64,000 bases of DNA from Nitrospirota bacterium (GTDB taxonomy: Bacteria; Nitrospirota; Thermodesulfovibrionia; Thermodesulfovibrionales; JdFR-88). The position numbers were made by a program, and so were the translations under genes. The notes under the pieces were generated by a model, which did no database searches, was not told the DNA's origin, and saw only the letters and a program-made list of their open reading frames with translations. Location: assembly GCA_014874185.1 (NCBI GenBank), contig JACWAF010000041.1, forward strand, positions 47,585 to 111,584. The letters are read 5' to 3'. This document shows positions 1 to 9,208 of the stretch, in pieces; the stretch's first letter is position 1; every line of letters starts with the position of its first letter.

Positions 1-1428
<1,428 letters not shown>

Positions 1429-1453
1429 CGGATACTTTCTTTAGAAGTTTTTA

Positions 1454-1717
1454 TTAGCTTGCCTGGACCGGATATACGCTGACCTGTATCCTCTCGCGGT
1501 CTTTTCTCTCGAACGTGACTTTGCCGTCTATCTTGGCGAATATGGTGTAGTCCCTGCCGGTGCCGACGTTATTGCCGGGGTGATACTTCGTGCCCCTCTG
1601 CCGGATTATAATGTTTCCTGCTTTTACGGACTGGCCGCCAAACATCTTTACGCCAAGCCTTTTGGATTCGCTGTCTCTTCCGTTCCTGGAGCTTCCAACA
1701 CCTTTTTTATGAGCCAT
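1454..1717 (-). CDS. rpmA: 50S ribosomal protein L27
   Basis: 87 residues starting [22 protein letters not shown], the standard L27 start without the cleavable N-terminal extension found in Firmicutes. It contains the conserved [15 protein letters not shown] segment. The flexible N-terminus reaches the peptidyl-transferase centre. It lies three bases downstream of rplU in the same operon. Confidence 0.98.
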   Translation of the reverse strand: MAHKKGVGSSRNGRDSESKRLGVKMFGGQSVKAGNIIIRQRGTKYHPGNNVGTGRDYTIFAKIDGKVTFERKDRERIQVSVYPVQAS

Positions 1718-1720
1718 GAG

Positions 1721-2038
1721 CTAGCCTCCGAAATTGATTTCTTTTATGCGAACGTCCATGAAGGGCTGCCTGTGGCCGCGGAGCTTCCTGGAGTTCTTTC
1801 TGGGGAGCTGCTTGAACACCCACACCTTGCGGCCCTTGCCTTCAGAGAGCACCTCTGCCTTCACAGTCGCCTTTTCCAGATAAGGCTTCCCAAACACGGA
1901 GCCGTCGTCCCTGCACACGCAAAGGACGGAGCCAAACACCACTTCGCTGCCCGGGGCGGCCTCAAGCTTCTCTATGCTCACGGTCTGCCCCTCGGCAATC
2001 CTGTACTGCTTCCCGCCTGTTTCTATTATCGCATACAT
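1721..2038 (-). CDS. rplU: 50S ribosomal protein L21
   Basis: 105 residues beginning MYAIIETGGKQYRIAEGQT, the diagnostic L21 N-terminus; the C-terminal half is basic (KGRKVWVFKQLPRKNSRK). It is a 23S rRNA-binding protein of the large subunit. It is first in the rplU-rpmA-obgE-proB unit and has a purine-rich Shine-Dalgarno (GGAGGAG) ahead of the ATG. Confidence 0.98.
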   Translation of the reverse strand: MYAIIETGGKQYRIAEGQTVSIEKLEAAPGSEVVFGSVLCVCRDDGSVFGKPYLEKATVKAEVLSEGKGRKVWVFKQLPRKNSRKLRGHRQPFMDVRIKEINFGG

Positions 2039-2060
2039 GTTTTTCTCCTCCGAAACAAAT

Positions 2061-2090
2061 ATTAAACCGGATTCAGGGGCATATTGTCAA
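2061..2090 (-). promoter_or_regulatory. Sigma-70-type promoter for rplU operon
   Basis: On the minus strand TTGACA (2090-2085) is separated by 18 bases from TTTAAT (2066-2061), about 25 bases before the rplU ATG. The -35 box is a perfect consensus. It sits just beyond the stop codon of arsC, so arsC and rplU probably have separate promoters. Confidence 0.6.
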
Positions 2091-2095
2091 GTTTT

Positions 2096-2524
2096 TCAGG
2101 GCCTTTTATAGCCTGGAACTTCGTTTTCAAACAATTCCAGTATCCGCTCTTTTATCTCGTCCCGCGCCCTGCGGAACTCGCATCTTATCTCCTCTTCGCT
2201 GCCATGCGTGCCAACAGGATCCTTTATCGGCCAGTGCAGCCTTCTAACTCCGGAGGGGACTTCAGGGCAGTACCGCTCCGCGTTCCCGCAGAGGGTGACA
2301 ACCAAATCCATCTGCCTGAGAAATGCCGGCTCTATCTCTTTCGAATATTGCCCGCCGATATCGATGCCAAGCTCGGCCATCACCGCCACGGCCCTCTCAT
2401 GAAGACCGGCAGGGAAGAGCCCCGCGCTGTACGCCTGGACCATTTGGTTTCCCAGTTTTCTTGCCAGTCCCTCGGCCATCTGGCTTCTGCAGGAATTGCC
2501 CGTGCAGATGAATATTATTTTCAT
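2096..2524 (-). CDS. arsC: Thioredoxin-coupled arsenate reductase (LMW phosphatase fold)
   Basis: 142 residues. The P-loop CTGNSCRSQ at residues 8-16 is the low-molecular-weight tyrosine phosphatase/arsenate reductase signature, and later cysteines occur in VVTLCGNAERYCP, as in the thioredoxin-linked ArsC family, which relays a disulfide through three cysteines. The DPVG near residue 100 corresponds to the general-acid loop. It would reduce arsenate to arsenite; no arsenite exporter or ArsR is adjacent. A phosphatase role is the alternative, but the cysteine pattern favours ArsC. Confidence 0.87.
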   Translation of the reverse strand: MKIIFICTGNSCRSQMAEGLARKLGNQMVQAYSAGLFPAGLHERAVAVMAELGIDIGGQYSKEIEPAFLRQMDLVVTLCGNAERYCPEVPSGVRRLHWPIKDPVGTHGSEEEIRCEFRRARDEIKERILELFENEVPGYKRP

Positions 2525-2555
2525 AAATGATTATAACACATTGAATCTAAAAGGA

Positions 2556-2585
2556 TTGACAAAAGAAGGGGTTGAGAGTTATGTT
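2556..2585 (+). promoter_or_regulatory. Possible sigma-70 promoter for the tRNA-Lys/tRNA-Glu pair
   Basis: TTGACA at 2556-2561 is followed after 17-18 bases by TTATGT/TATGTT, about 20 bases before the mature 5' end of tRNA-Lys. A TATACT lies slightly further on (2585-2590) but at a poor spacing of 23. Confidence 0.45.
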
Positions 2586-2603
2586 ATACTTTCTGGAGAA
2601 TAA

Positions 2604-2676
2604 GGGCCGCTAGCTCAGTTGGTAGAGCAACGCCCTTTTAAGGCGTGGGTCGTTGGTTCGAATCCAACGCGGCTCA
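2604..2676 (+). tRNA. tRNA-Lys (anticodon TTT)
   Basis: A 73-base cloverleaf: 7-bp acceptor stem GGGCCGC/GCGGCTC (one G-U), D arm AGCTCAGTTGGTAGAGC, anticodon stem ACGCC/GGCGT with loop CTTTTAA (anticodon TTT), and T arm GTTGG-TTCGAAT-CCAAC. The discriminator is A; CCA is not encoded. Confidence 0.97.
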
Positions 2677-2688
2677 TTTTTTCAAGAT

Positions 2689-2766
2689 GTCCCCATCGTC
2701 TAGCTAGGCCTAGGACATCGCCCTTTCAAGGCGGTAACATGGGTTCGAATCCCATTGGGGACGCCA
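2689..2766 (+). tRNA. tRNA-Glu (anticodon TTC)
   Basis: Cloverleaf with acceptor GTCCCCA/TGGGGAC, anticodon loop CTTTCAA (anticodon TTC) on a CGCC/GGCG stem, and T arm ATGGG-TTCGAAT-CCCAT. The discriminator is G and the CCA end is encoded. It closely resembles E. coli tRNA-Glu and is probably co-transcribed with tRNA-Lys, 12 bases upstream. Confidence 0.96.
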
Positions 2767-2774
2767 ATGAAATC

Positions 2775-2806
2775 AAGGGGTTACGGCAAGTGACCCCTTT
2801 TCTTTC
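2775..2806 (+). terminator. Intrinsic terminator after tRNA-Glu
   Basis: AAGGGGTTAC pairs with GTGACCCCTT (one G-U) over the loop GGCAA and is followed by TTTCTTTCT. It ends the Lys-Glu tRNA transcript. From here to 3058 I see no gene I can support. Confidence 0.75.
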
Positions 2807-3058
2807 TCGCCAACTATGGCAGAATGTAACCGCTCAAAGCTCATCACGGCTGACGCCAACCGGTAGTCAGAGGGCATATCTCTGTCTGCGGGCGTGATGT
2901 ATTGATGCCGATAGAAAAGCCCTTTACCTCTCTCTACCCGCTCCAAAAAGTCCCAAAGTAGGTGTTCCGCAGTGTTCAATGTGTTCAGCAAGGCAAAATG
3001 ATGAAAAAACGGACTAAGCCATTGGATTTTTCGTGGCATAATCAGTTCATTCTGAGTC

Positions 3059-5725
3059 TCAGGCGGATGTGATTAAAAGTCCTCTTCCCGCCCTGGACTT
3101 TCTCAGTTCATCGGCAAACAATATCAGGAACATGAAAGGGACAAGAATAAGCCAGGCGGTTAGATGAATCGGAGAGGTGGAGAATATTCCATTCCCCAAT
3201 GGGGTATAGACAATGAACAATTGCAGCAAAAGCTCAAATAATATGCCGATAAATATCAACCGATTGGAAAAAAAGCCCATGCTGAATACAGACTCCCTGA
3301 AAGACCTGCATGTAAAGACATTAGCTATCTGAGTGACTACAATTCCCGTAAGACATGCGGTAGTTGCCTGCAGATAAAGCGTGTTATTGGCTGAAAGCAT
3401 CTCGCCCCAATGCCAGCCGCCATGTTTTAAAACATAAAAGAATCCAAAAAGCCCTGCTGCTGCTTCCACTGGACCAAGAAGAAGGAATACCAGACCCAGG
3501 ATCTTGAAACTCAGAAGTCTTTCCTTTGGGCCCCTGGGCGGATATTTCATGATATCTCTGGTTGGCTTTTCCGCCCCAAGAGCAAGGCCGGGTAACATGT
3601 CTGTTCCCAGGTCAACAGCCAGCACTTGCATGATCGTCAAGGGCAAGGGGACTCTGAAGAGTACAAAAATAATATAAGGCGCAAGTTCGGCTATATTCGA
3701 AGTGAAAAAGTAAGCGATAAATTTCCTTATATTCTCGAAAATCGCTCTGCCTTCTTCGACGGCATTCACTATGGTGGCGAAATTATCATCCAGGAGTATC
3801 ATTTCCGCCGATTCCTTCGCCACATCGGTTCCAGAAATGCCCATGGCTATGCCTATATCGGCCTTTTTTAACGCAGGCGCGTCGTTAACGCCGTCACCAG
3901 TCACTGCGACCCTCTCCCCCATCTCTTTCAAAAGCGACACAATCCTCAACTTGTGTTTTGGCGTCATTCTGGCAAATATGACCTCTTCTCTTGAAAGCCC
4001 TTCTCTAAGCTCCTTGTTGCCCATTCTTCCAAACTCCTGGGCTTCCATGACCAGGACATCACCTTTAACAAGACCTATCTCCTTTGCAACAGCAAGGGCC
4101 GTTTTGCCTCCATCGCCGGTGATCATTATTATCTTTATCCCGGCCGCATGGCATTTCCGAATAGCGCCGGGCACTTCAGGTCTTGGCGGGTCTTCAATGC
4201 CTATCAGGCCTGCTAAAACCATATCCGTTTCAATTACGCATGGATTAATTTCCAGAACCTCGGGCCTTTCGATCTCTTTATAGGCAAAAGAAAGGACCCT
4301 TAGCCCCATATCCATCAGGCAATGGCATGCTTCAAATGTCTCTTTCTTGAGGGCTTCATTTATCGGCATTGGCTGCCCATTCACAAGGATCCGGCTGCAT
4401 AGGGGAAATACGCTTTCCAATGCGCCCTTTGTAAAGGCAAAAACTTTTTCATCGGAAACGTTCAATGTTGTCATCCTTTTTCTTTCCGAATCAAAAGGTA
4501 TTTCTGATATTCGTTCCGCTTCAAAGTAATTCGCGGTTTCCTTTGCAGCCTTAAGGAGTGCAATCTCTGTAGGGTCTCCTTTGTAACGCCCTTCTACGAA
4601 CTTCGCATTATTGCAGAGATATGCTATCTTCAAGAGATCTAAAACTTCGATATGATTACACTCTTTAAACTCAAGGATTCTTCCATTACAGAACAGCTTC
4701 CTGACCTCCATCCTGTTCTGGGTAAGAGTTCCTGTCTTATCCGTGCATATGACTGTAACCGCACCTAACGTCTCTACAGATGAGAGAGTTTTTATCAGCG
4801 CCTTCCGTCTGGCCATTCTCTGACTTCCAATTGCAAGAGAAAGGGTGACCGTGGGAAGCATACCTTCCGGCACAAGCGCCACGATCACTCCTATGGCAAA
4901 GATGAAATTTTCCCAGAAAGTCCTTCCGATGAAGTGTCCTATTATAAAGAAAGTAATGCCGATCACTGTTGCCAAAAGGGCAACAATCCTGGTCGCCTTG
5001 GCAATCTCCTTCTGGAGGGGAGTCAGACCTGGCCGAACTGCACTGGTCAGGTGGGCTATGCGCCCAAACTCTGTCTTCATGCCAGTGGCAAAAACTATTG
5101 CTTTCCCCGAGCCGCTCAATACCGCTGTCCCGGCAAAAGCAATATTTTTACTCTCGATCAATTCCCCTCCACAGGGTTCATGGGTCAAGGGGACGGGTTC
5201 GGATTCTCCGGTAAGGGGTGCGTTGTTAACCGTAAGATATCTTGCATCTATCACCCTTGAGTCGGCTGGCACCTTATCGCCTTCTGAAAGGATAATTAAA
5301 TCACCCGGGACCACCTCGTTTGCCGGGATTTCCTTATCTTTTCCATCTCTGGTCACTTTCACGTAAAATGGCAGCAGGAGTTTTAATTTCTCAATGGATT
5401 TTTCAGCCCTGTATTCCTGGATAAACGCAAAGGTCGCATTTATGATTATTACACCTATTATTGCAAAACCAAGCCGCAGCATCCCGCCTCCAGGATGCAG
5501 ATACTCTGATAAAAAGGCCATGCCGGCACCTATCCAGAGGAGTATAGCGAGGAAATGTGTGAATTGTTCAAGAAACCGGATGTATAAAGGCGTTTTCTCG
5601 ATTTCCCGGATTTCATTTGGCCCAAATTCCAGGTATCTTTTCTTTGCTTCCTCTTCTGAAAGGCCCTTTTCGGATGTGATGAGGTGACGGAGGACTTCGT
5701 CTTTGGAGAAAGCGTTAATCTTCAT
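3059..5725 (-). CDS. Cation-transporting P-type ATPase, Na,K-ATPase-like (P2C-like)
   Basis: About 888 residues from the preferred ATG at 5725 (an in-frame ATG at 5773 would add 16 non-conserved residues). It has the P-type core: PLTGESEPV (actuator TGES), CTDKTGTLTQNRM (phosphorylated Asp), ITGDGGKT and GDGVNDAPALKKADIG. Membrane helix 4 reads VALVPEGMLPTVT, helix 5 SNIAELAP and helix 6 DLGTDMLPGLALG, closely matching the Na,K-ATPase versions (VPEGLL, SNIPE, DLGTDM), including the acidic cation ligands. Na+/K+ or H+/K+ type transport is therefore more likely than Ca2+. No beta subunit is nearby. It overlaps the downstream end of the upstream usp gene by 11 bases. Confidence 0.9.
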   Translation of the reverse strand: MKINAFSKDEVLRHLITSEKGLSEEEAKKRYLEFGPNEIREIEKTPLYIRFLEQFTHFLAILLWIGAGMAFLSEYLHPGGGMLRLGFAIIGVIIINATFAFIQEYRAEKSIEKLKLLLPFYVKVTRDGKDKEIPANEVVPGDLIILSEGDKVPADSRVIDARYLTVNNAPLTGESEPVPLTHEPCGGELIESKNIAFAGTAVLSGSGKAIVFATGMKTEFGRIAHLTSAVRPGLTPLQKEIAKATRIVALLATVIGITFFIIGHFIGRTFWENFIFAIGVIVALVPEGMLPTVTLSLAIGSQRMARRKALIKTLSSVETLGAVTVICTDKTGTLTQNRMEVRKLFCNGRILEFKECNHIEVLDLLKIAYLCNNAKFVEGRYKGDPTEIALLKAAKETANYFEAERISEIPFDSERKRMTTLNVSDEKVFAFTKGALESVFPLCSRILVNGQPMPINEALKKETFEACHCLMDMGLRVLSFAYKEIERPEVLEINPCVIETDMVLAGLIGIEDPPRPEVPGAIRKCHAAGIKIIMITGDGGKTALAVAKEIGLVKGDVLVMEAQEFGRMGNKELREGLSREEVIFARMTPKHKLRIVSLLKEMGERVAVTGDGVNDAPALKKADIGIAMGISGTDVAKESAEMILLDDNFATIVNAVEEGRAIFENIRKFIAYFFTSNIAELAPYIIFVLFRVPLPLTIMQVLAVDLGTDMLPGLALGAEKPTRDIMKYPPRGPKERLLSFKILGLVFLLLGPVEAAAGLFGFFYVLKHGGWHWGEMLSANNTLYLQATTACLTGIVVTQIANVFTCRSFRESVFSMGFFSNRLIFIGILFELLLQLFIVYTPLGNGIFSTSPIHLTAWLILVPFMFLILFADELRKSRAGRGLLITSA

Positions 5726-6554
5726 GGCGGGGTTTGAGAATAATGAGGTCGCAGGTCGTTTCCCTGAGCACATCTTCGACGGGGTTACCCTTCAACACAG
5801 ATGCAAGCAGGCCTCTTTCGCTGGCCCCCATTATTATAAGATCATGTCTTTTTGCGGCAGCTTCTATGGTTATGCTCCTCGCCGGAGGACCGGGCAGCAG
5901 CATGCCTTCAAATTCAATCTCGTATTTTTTTATGTGTTCCATGAAATCAGAGATGTCCGCAGGCAATCTTTCCTCCCATTGGGCGGGAGTAAGGTGTATC
6001 TCGCCGCTCAAGAATTTTATCATGGGTCTTGTGACATGGAATATGAACACCTTGGAATTGAAACTTTCAGCCATTTTTGCCGCGAAATATGCCTTTTCCC
6101 TGATGCGGTTAATCTTTGCTTTCAGGGGGATCAATATGTTGCGCGGCGGCAATTTGCCAAAGTGCACGATCCTGACCAGGGCAACAGAGCACGGAAGATT
6201 CAAGGAGAGGCTCCGTGCGGTTGTTCCGGCGTAATATCTCTTCTCGATATCCTCTCTCCTTGTGGCCGCAAAGACTAAATTGATCCCCTCCCGCCTTACA
6301 ATCCGGTCGATTTCCTTTACAGGCTCGCCTGTTTCTGCTATGCTTTCCACTTGAACGTTGTTCTTCTCCGCCTCCATGAACAGCCTCTTCATCGCATCTT
6401 CCGCTTTTTCGAAGCCGGACCTGGATATGCCTTTTTCAGCGATAAAGCAAATATAGAATTTTGATTTGCAGACCCTCGCCAGGTTGAGGGCATACCTTGC
6501 AGCAGCTTCTGAATTCAGGTGTTCATTAATGGCGGCAAGGATATTTTTATACAT
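5715..6554 (-). CDS. Tandem universal stress protein (two Usp domains)
   Basis: 279 residues containing two Usp folds. The first begins MYKNILAAINEHLNSEAAARYALNLA, and its nucleotide-loop-like segment reads GTTARSLSLNLPCSVALV; the second begins near residue 138 (RNILIPLKAKINRIREKAYFAA) and ends with HDLIIMGASERGLLASVLKGNPVEDVLRE, which carries a GxxxxG-type ATP-binding segment. It is translationally linked to the P-type ATPase downstream, suggesting a role in ion-homeostasis or energy-stress response; this functional link is inference. Confidence 0.85.
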   Translation of the reverse strand: MYKNILAAINEHLNSEAAARYALNLARVCKSKFYICFIAEKGISRSGFEKAEDAMKRLFMEAEKNNVQVESIAETGEPVKEIDRIVRREGINLVFAATRREDIEKRYYAGTTARSLSLNLPCSVALVRIVHFGKLPPRNILIPLKAKINRIREKAYFAAKMAESFNSKVFIFHVTRPMIKFLSGEIHLTPAQWEERLPADISDFMEHIKKYEIEFEGMLLPGPPARSITIEAAAKRHDLIIMGASERGLLASVLKGNPVEDVLRETTCDLIILKPRHED

Positions 6555-6762
6555 TATCCGGCTCCGTTGCCACTGGATTTCAGCAAGTGTCCATTTGTCT
6601 TATAAGCCCTCATCCATATACCTCGGTTCTTTTCTGCCGATGCTCCTTAATAAAAATGCTATCACAAATATTTCTGTTGAGGCCAAGGCGAGCCAATCCA
6701 GGGTCCGAACGATTATAGCGAGGGAGGGCGCTGAAGGCAGATGCGAATATGGCCGGGCCGGC

Positions 6763-7851
6763 CTACCGGATGAAATTGAGCCCGGACTCTGTTGCGAAGC
6801 GGACCGCCTCCTCAAACTCAGCCGGTGCAAGCCTTCGGTTGATATCCGGATAAAGATGGGCCCTCCAGCACGGATAATACTGGTCCATGAGATTGACAAG
6901 GCATCTGTCCCTGATGTTTTCCGCAACCCATTTCAGCACGGGTTTTGTGCAGCACTCTACATGGCCGGGCAAGACCAGATGCCTTACCGTCAACTCGGCC
7001 TGGCCTGCGGCGATTAAATGATTTCTTGAACACACTCCAAAATATCCCTTTACCTTTGAAAGCCTCAGGGCACAGTCGTCGTTTCCATATTTGAAATCCG
7101 AAAGGTACATATCGGCAACCCCATTCAGGATATTCATCGTCTTTTCAGCCATGTACATGTTTGAATTCCAGACAACCGCAACATTCTCATTGCAATGCTT
7201 CAAGGACTCAATAATCCAGAAAAGCTGGGGAGTGGGCTCACCTCCCACGAAGTTGACATTTCTTGCACCCTCTTTCTTCCTGCCTTCGATGATCCTCGCC
7301 AGGGATTTCCCATCTATCTCTGTTCCCTCCTCATACCATTGTGAGATCTCCCAGTTTTGACAGAACTGACATTTGAACGAGCAGCCCATGAAAAAGATGG
7401 TATGGCTTGGCGTGATATAGGGTTCTTCTCCCATATGCATGAATTCCGATGAAATCAAGCAGCGGTCCCCCACGCGGCAGACCCCAAGTTCACCGGCCCA
7501 TCTATTTACCCCGCATCTCCTCTCGCATAACTGGCAGGATTCCATAATTCTTCTGACCAGCAGCAACTTCAAATCCAGAAGCGATCTTTCCTGTATTTTC
7601 AGGTCCTCCGGTTTTATCTGTCCGGAATCGATATTTCTTCTGGTTTCGTAAAAAGCTCTCATCAATTGCTCGTGCATGTCCCAGAGAACTTCAATGTCTG
7701 CTCCTTCATCGAATTCCGCTTTTATCCCCTTTGAGATCCGGAAGACCGCGGGCAATTGTCCTCTGGCCACTTTTCTGTACCTGGGAAAGATTTTCTTGAT
7801 TATGGGCGCATCCAATGCGTCGACCGCGTCCGGTCTTGCAAAATACCTCAT
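6763..7851 (-). CDS. Radical SAM protein, PflA-like (COG1313/PflX type)
   Basis: 362 residues. The SAM-cluster motif is GCSFKCQFCQNWE (C-x3-C-x2-C) at about residues 155-165. A Cys-rich segment ESCQLCERRCGVNR precedes it and may hold another metal site, as in PflX-like proteins. GGEP follows the cluster and is the usual SAM-contact motif. The target is unknown; such proteins resemble pyruvate-formate-lyase activases but no glycyl-radical enzyme is adjacent. The region 6555-6762, between this gene and usp, holds no convincing gene. Confidence 0.85.
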   Translation of the reverse strand: MRYFARPDAVDALDAPIIKKIFPRYRKVARGQLPAVFRISKGIKAEFDEGADIEVLWDMHEQLMRAFYETRRNIDSGQIKPEDLKIQERSLLDLKLLLVRRIMESCQLCERRCGVNRWAGELGVCRVGDRCLISSEFMHMGEEPYITPSHTIFFMGCSFKCQFCQNWEISQWYEEGTEIDGKSLARIIEGRKKEGARNVNFVGGEPTPQLFWIIESLKHCNENVAVVWNSNMYMAEKTMNILNGVADMYLSDFKYGNDDCALRLSKVKGYFGVCSRNHLIAAGQAELTVRHLVLPGHVECCTKPVLKWVAENIRDRCLVNLMDQYYPCWRAHLYPDINRRLAPAEFEEAVRFATESGLNFIR

Positions 7852-8001
7852 ATATTTATTTTACACGGGAGCTGAAAATCATTCAGTCTAGCCGAATAAA
7901 AGTATCGATACAGTTCACATTAAAGCTATTCGCATCCATATAAATAGTAATTCATGGGGGATCCCGCCAATATCGTGCGCTTTCAAATTCGCAGCTTCAA
8001 C

Positions 8002-8607
8002 TTAGCCTATCCACACGGTTTTTTCCCTCTCGGCCATTCCATCGATAACATTATTTGTGGTTCCCCTATAGCCCACCTTCAGACTCGATTCAAGCCCATA
8101 GTATTTAAGGCAGGTGCCGCACGAGAAGATCTCCACCCCCATCTGCTCGATTTCCTTCAGCACCGGGACCAACTCATCGTTTAGAGTCGTAAGCTTCACC
8201 CCTGAGTTAAGGAAAAAGATCGTGTGCGGAACTTCTTTTGTTACCTTCATGGTCTCAAAAAACCCCTTCATGAGCATCCGGCCAAGCTCTTCCTCTTTGC
8301 CAAGCTGGTCCGTGGCCACTACCATGAGGATGTCTTTTCTTGCATCCGTGACATCCTCCTTTTTCCCCTCAAGCTTCACCCCAGCGGTCTGGCAGGCGTA
8401 TCCTTTTATTATTTTCACCAGCCAGTCCTGGCCCTCTCTGGAAACTTCCGCGTAACAGCCGCTGTTTTTAGCGAACGTCACAAGGTTATCCGATGAGCCA
8501 TAATTGTCCACCAGGATCTCCACAACCCCTTCATGTATCTTAGCCAAAGCCTCCTGCGCCATGAGAACCGGCGTGGGGCAGCTCTGCCTCCTAGCATCGA
8601 TAATCAT
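8002..8607 (-). CDS. yedF: YedF: TusA-like/DsrE-like fusion, selenium-associated
   Basis: 201 residues. Residues 1-70 are a TusA/SirA domain with the sulfur-carrier cysteine in RRQSCPTPVLMA (Cys10). The C-terminal part is a DsrE-like domain with the SCGTCLKYYGLE motif. This two-domain layout is the YedF family, which co-occurs with selenium metabolism genes in bacteria; the exact reaction (sulfur or selenium relay) is not established. A strong Shine-Dalgarno (GAGGAGG) precedes the ATG. The gene begins 29 bases downstream of the Sec-like Cys tRNA on the same strand, so they very likely share a transcript. Confidence 0.93.
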   Translation of the reverse strand: MIIDARRQSCPTPVLMAQEALAKIHEGVVEILVDNYGSSDNLVTFAKNSGCYAEVSREGQDWLVKIIKGYACQTAGVKLEGKKEDVTDARKDILMVVATDQLGKEEELGRMLMKGFFETMKVTKEVPHTIFFLNSGVKLTTLNDELVPVLKEIEQMGVEIFSCGTCLKYYGLESSLKVGYRGTTNNVIDGMAEREKTVWIG

Positions 8608-8635
8608 AATCCTGCCTCCTCATTTTTGATTTTCT

Positions 8636-8732
8636 TGGAGGGGGATAGTGGGAATCGAACCCACCGCGTCCCTTTTAGAGGCGCGTTTATGGTTTTGCAG
8701 ACCATATGGGGCACACCAGCCCCTTACCCCCC
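8636..8732 (-). tRNA. Selenocysteine-type tRNA with Cys anticodon GCA (selC*-like tRNA-Cys)
   Basis: A 97-base cloverleaf including encoded CCA. Acceptor stem 8 bp (GGGGGGUA/UAUCCCCC, one G-U), T stem 5 bp (GUGGG/CCCAC, loop UUCGAUU), so an 8+5 = 13-bp branch as in bacterial tRNA-Sec. D stem 5 bp GGGGC/GCCCC; anticodon stem 6 bp UAUGGU/ACCAUA; loop CUGCAAA giving anticodon GCA at 8698-8696. The long variable arm pairs CGCG/CGCG and CCU/GGG with a bulged A. The discriminator is U (8639). The body is that of tRNA-Sec, while U73 plus GCA are the main cysteinyl-tRNA synthetase identity elements; normal tRNA-Sec would have UCA and G73. It is probably charged with Cys, but Ser/Sec charging cannot be excluded. 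Confidence 0.88.
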
Positions 8733-8739
8733 TTTCCAT

Positions 8740-8829
8740 TCACCCTCCAAGGACGCCCAAAAGTCCGGCATGGTTTTCAAGGTTGAGCCCCAGGCCTTCC
8801 CACATCTTCGTGTAATCCTTTCCGCTCAT
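8740..8829 (-). pseudogene. 29-codon N-terminal remnant of a 2-hydroxyacyl-CoA dehydratase/double-cubane-type protein
   Basis: A short frame with a good Shine-Dalgarno (TTGGAGGG) encodes MSGKDYTKMWEGLGLNLEN followed by HAGLLGVLGG and a UGA stop, seven bases before the tRNA 5' end. The pattern KMWExLGLNLExHxxLLxVLG matches the N-terminus of the HgdB/double-cubane-cluster family as I know it, which normally continues for more than 350 residues. Nothing homologous follows: the tRNA starts where the rest of the gene should be. It is read as a truncated gene; a functional short leader peptide is possible. Confidence 0.6.
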
Positions 8830-9129
8830 TTTCCCTCCAATTGGATATTTCCTTTTTAACGCAGCCCTCTTGCCCCTTTTGTCCGGTGTTCAATTACCAG
8901 AGAATCAAAACAGATTGTTTTAAAATGTCAGGCAGGTCGGAGGTTAAAGTCTTCGGCTGTACCGGGCAGATTCCTATCCGGCGCGTGCTTTGAGGTATAT
9001 CTTTTTCCTTACGGAGTTTGCGGGGTCTTCTTAGATTAAATCAGCGGATAAATATTGTTGGAGCATGGACCGGAACGACCGCCGCACTCTATAGCCGGAA
9101 AACCTCGACCAGGCTTTTGACGAGCATCG

Positions 9130-9177
9130 TCAGCCAAACCCGGCTTTGAAAAGCCCCGGCATGAAATGGGCGATCAC
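9130..9177 (-). CDS. Putative 15-codon leader ORF ending in UGA (reads on to 48 residues if UGA is decoded)
   Basis: A strong Shine-Dalgarno AAGGAGG sits seven bases before GTG. The frame encodes 15 residues (starting MIAHFMPGLFKAGFG) then UGA at 9132-9130. If UGA were read through, the frame would continue with RCSSKAW and end at TAA at 9033-9031. It is the first translatable frame behind the promoter at 9209-9237 and is on the same strand as the tRNA and yedF. No homologue is recognised. It could be a regulatory leader or debris of a decayed gene. The rest of 8830-9408 holds no other supported gene. Confidence 0.35.
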   Translation of the reverse strand: MIAHFMPGLFKAGFG

Positions 9178-9208
9178 CTGTCCACCTCCTTCCAAAAGGA
9201 ATGTTTTA

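Noticed and set aside
1719..2096. L21 autoregulatory leader RNA upstream of rplU
   Set aside because: Only about 45 bases lie between promoter and ATG, with no convincing hairpin.
2773..3039. 88-codon minus-strand frame right after tRNA-Glu, possible integrase remnant
   Set aside because: Its last codons lie on the tRNA terminator hairpin, no integrase motif is visible, and no duplicated tRNA 3' end (attR) follows.
6600..6926. 108-codon minus-strand frame overlapping the radical SAM gene
   Set aside because: Mostly an alternative frame of the radical SAM C-terminus; no ribosome-binding site or recognisable domain.
8636..8732. Reading this locus as an ordinary tRNA-Cys or as a normal tRNA-Sec
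   Set aside because: Ordinary tRNA-Cys has a 7/5 branch and short variable loop; normal tRNA-Sec has UCA and G73. Neither fits.
9118..9132. UGACGA-UGC-UCGUCA hairpin as a SECIS for the leader ORF
   Set aside because: The stem includes the UGA itself and is very short; bacterial SECIS upper stems begin several bases after the UGA.
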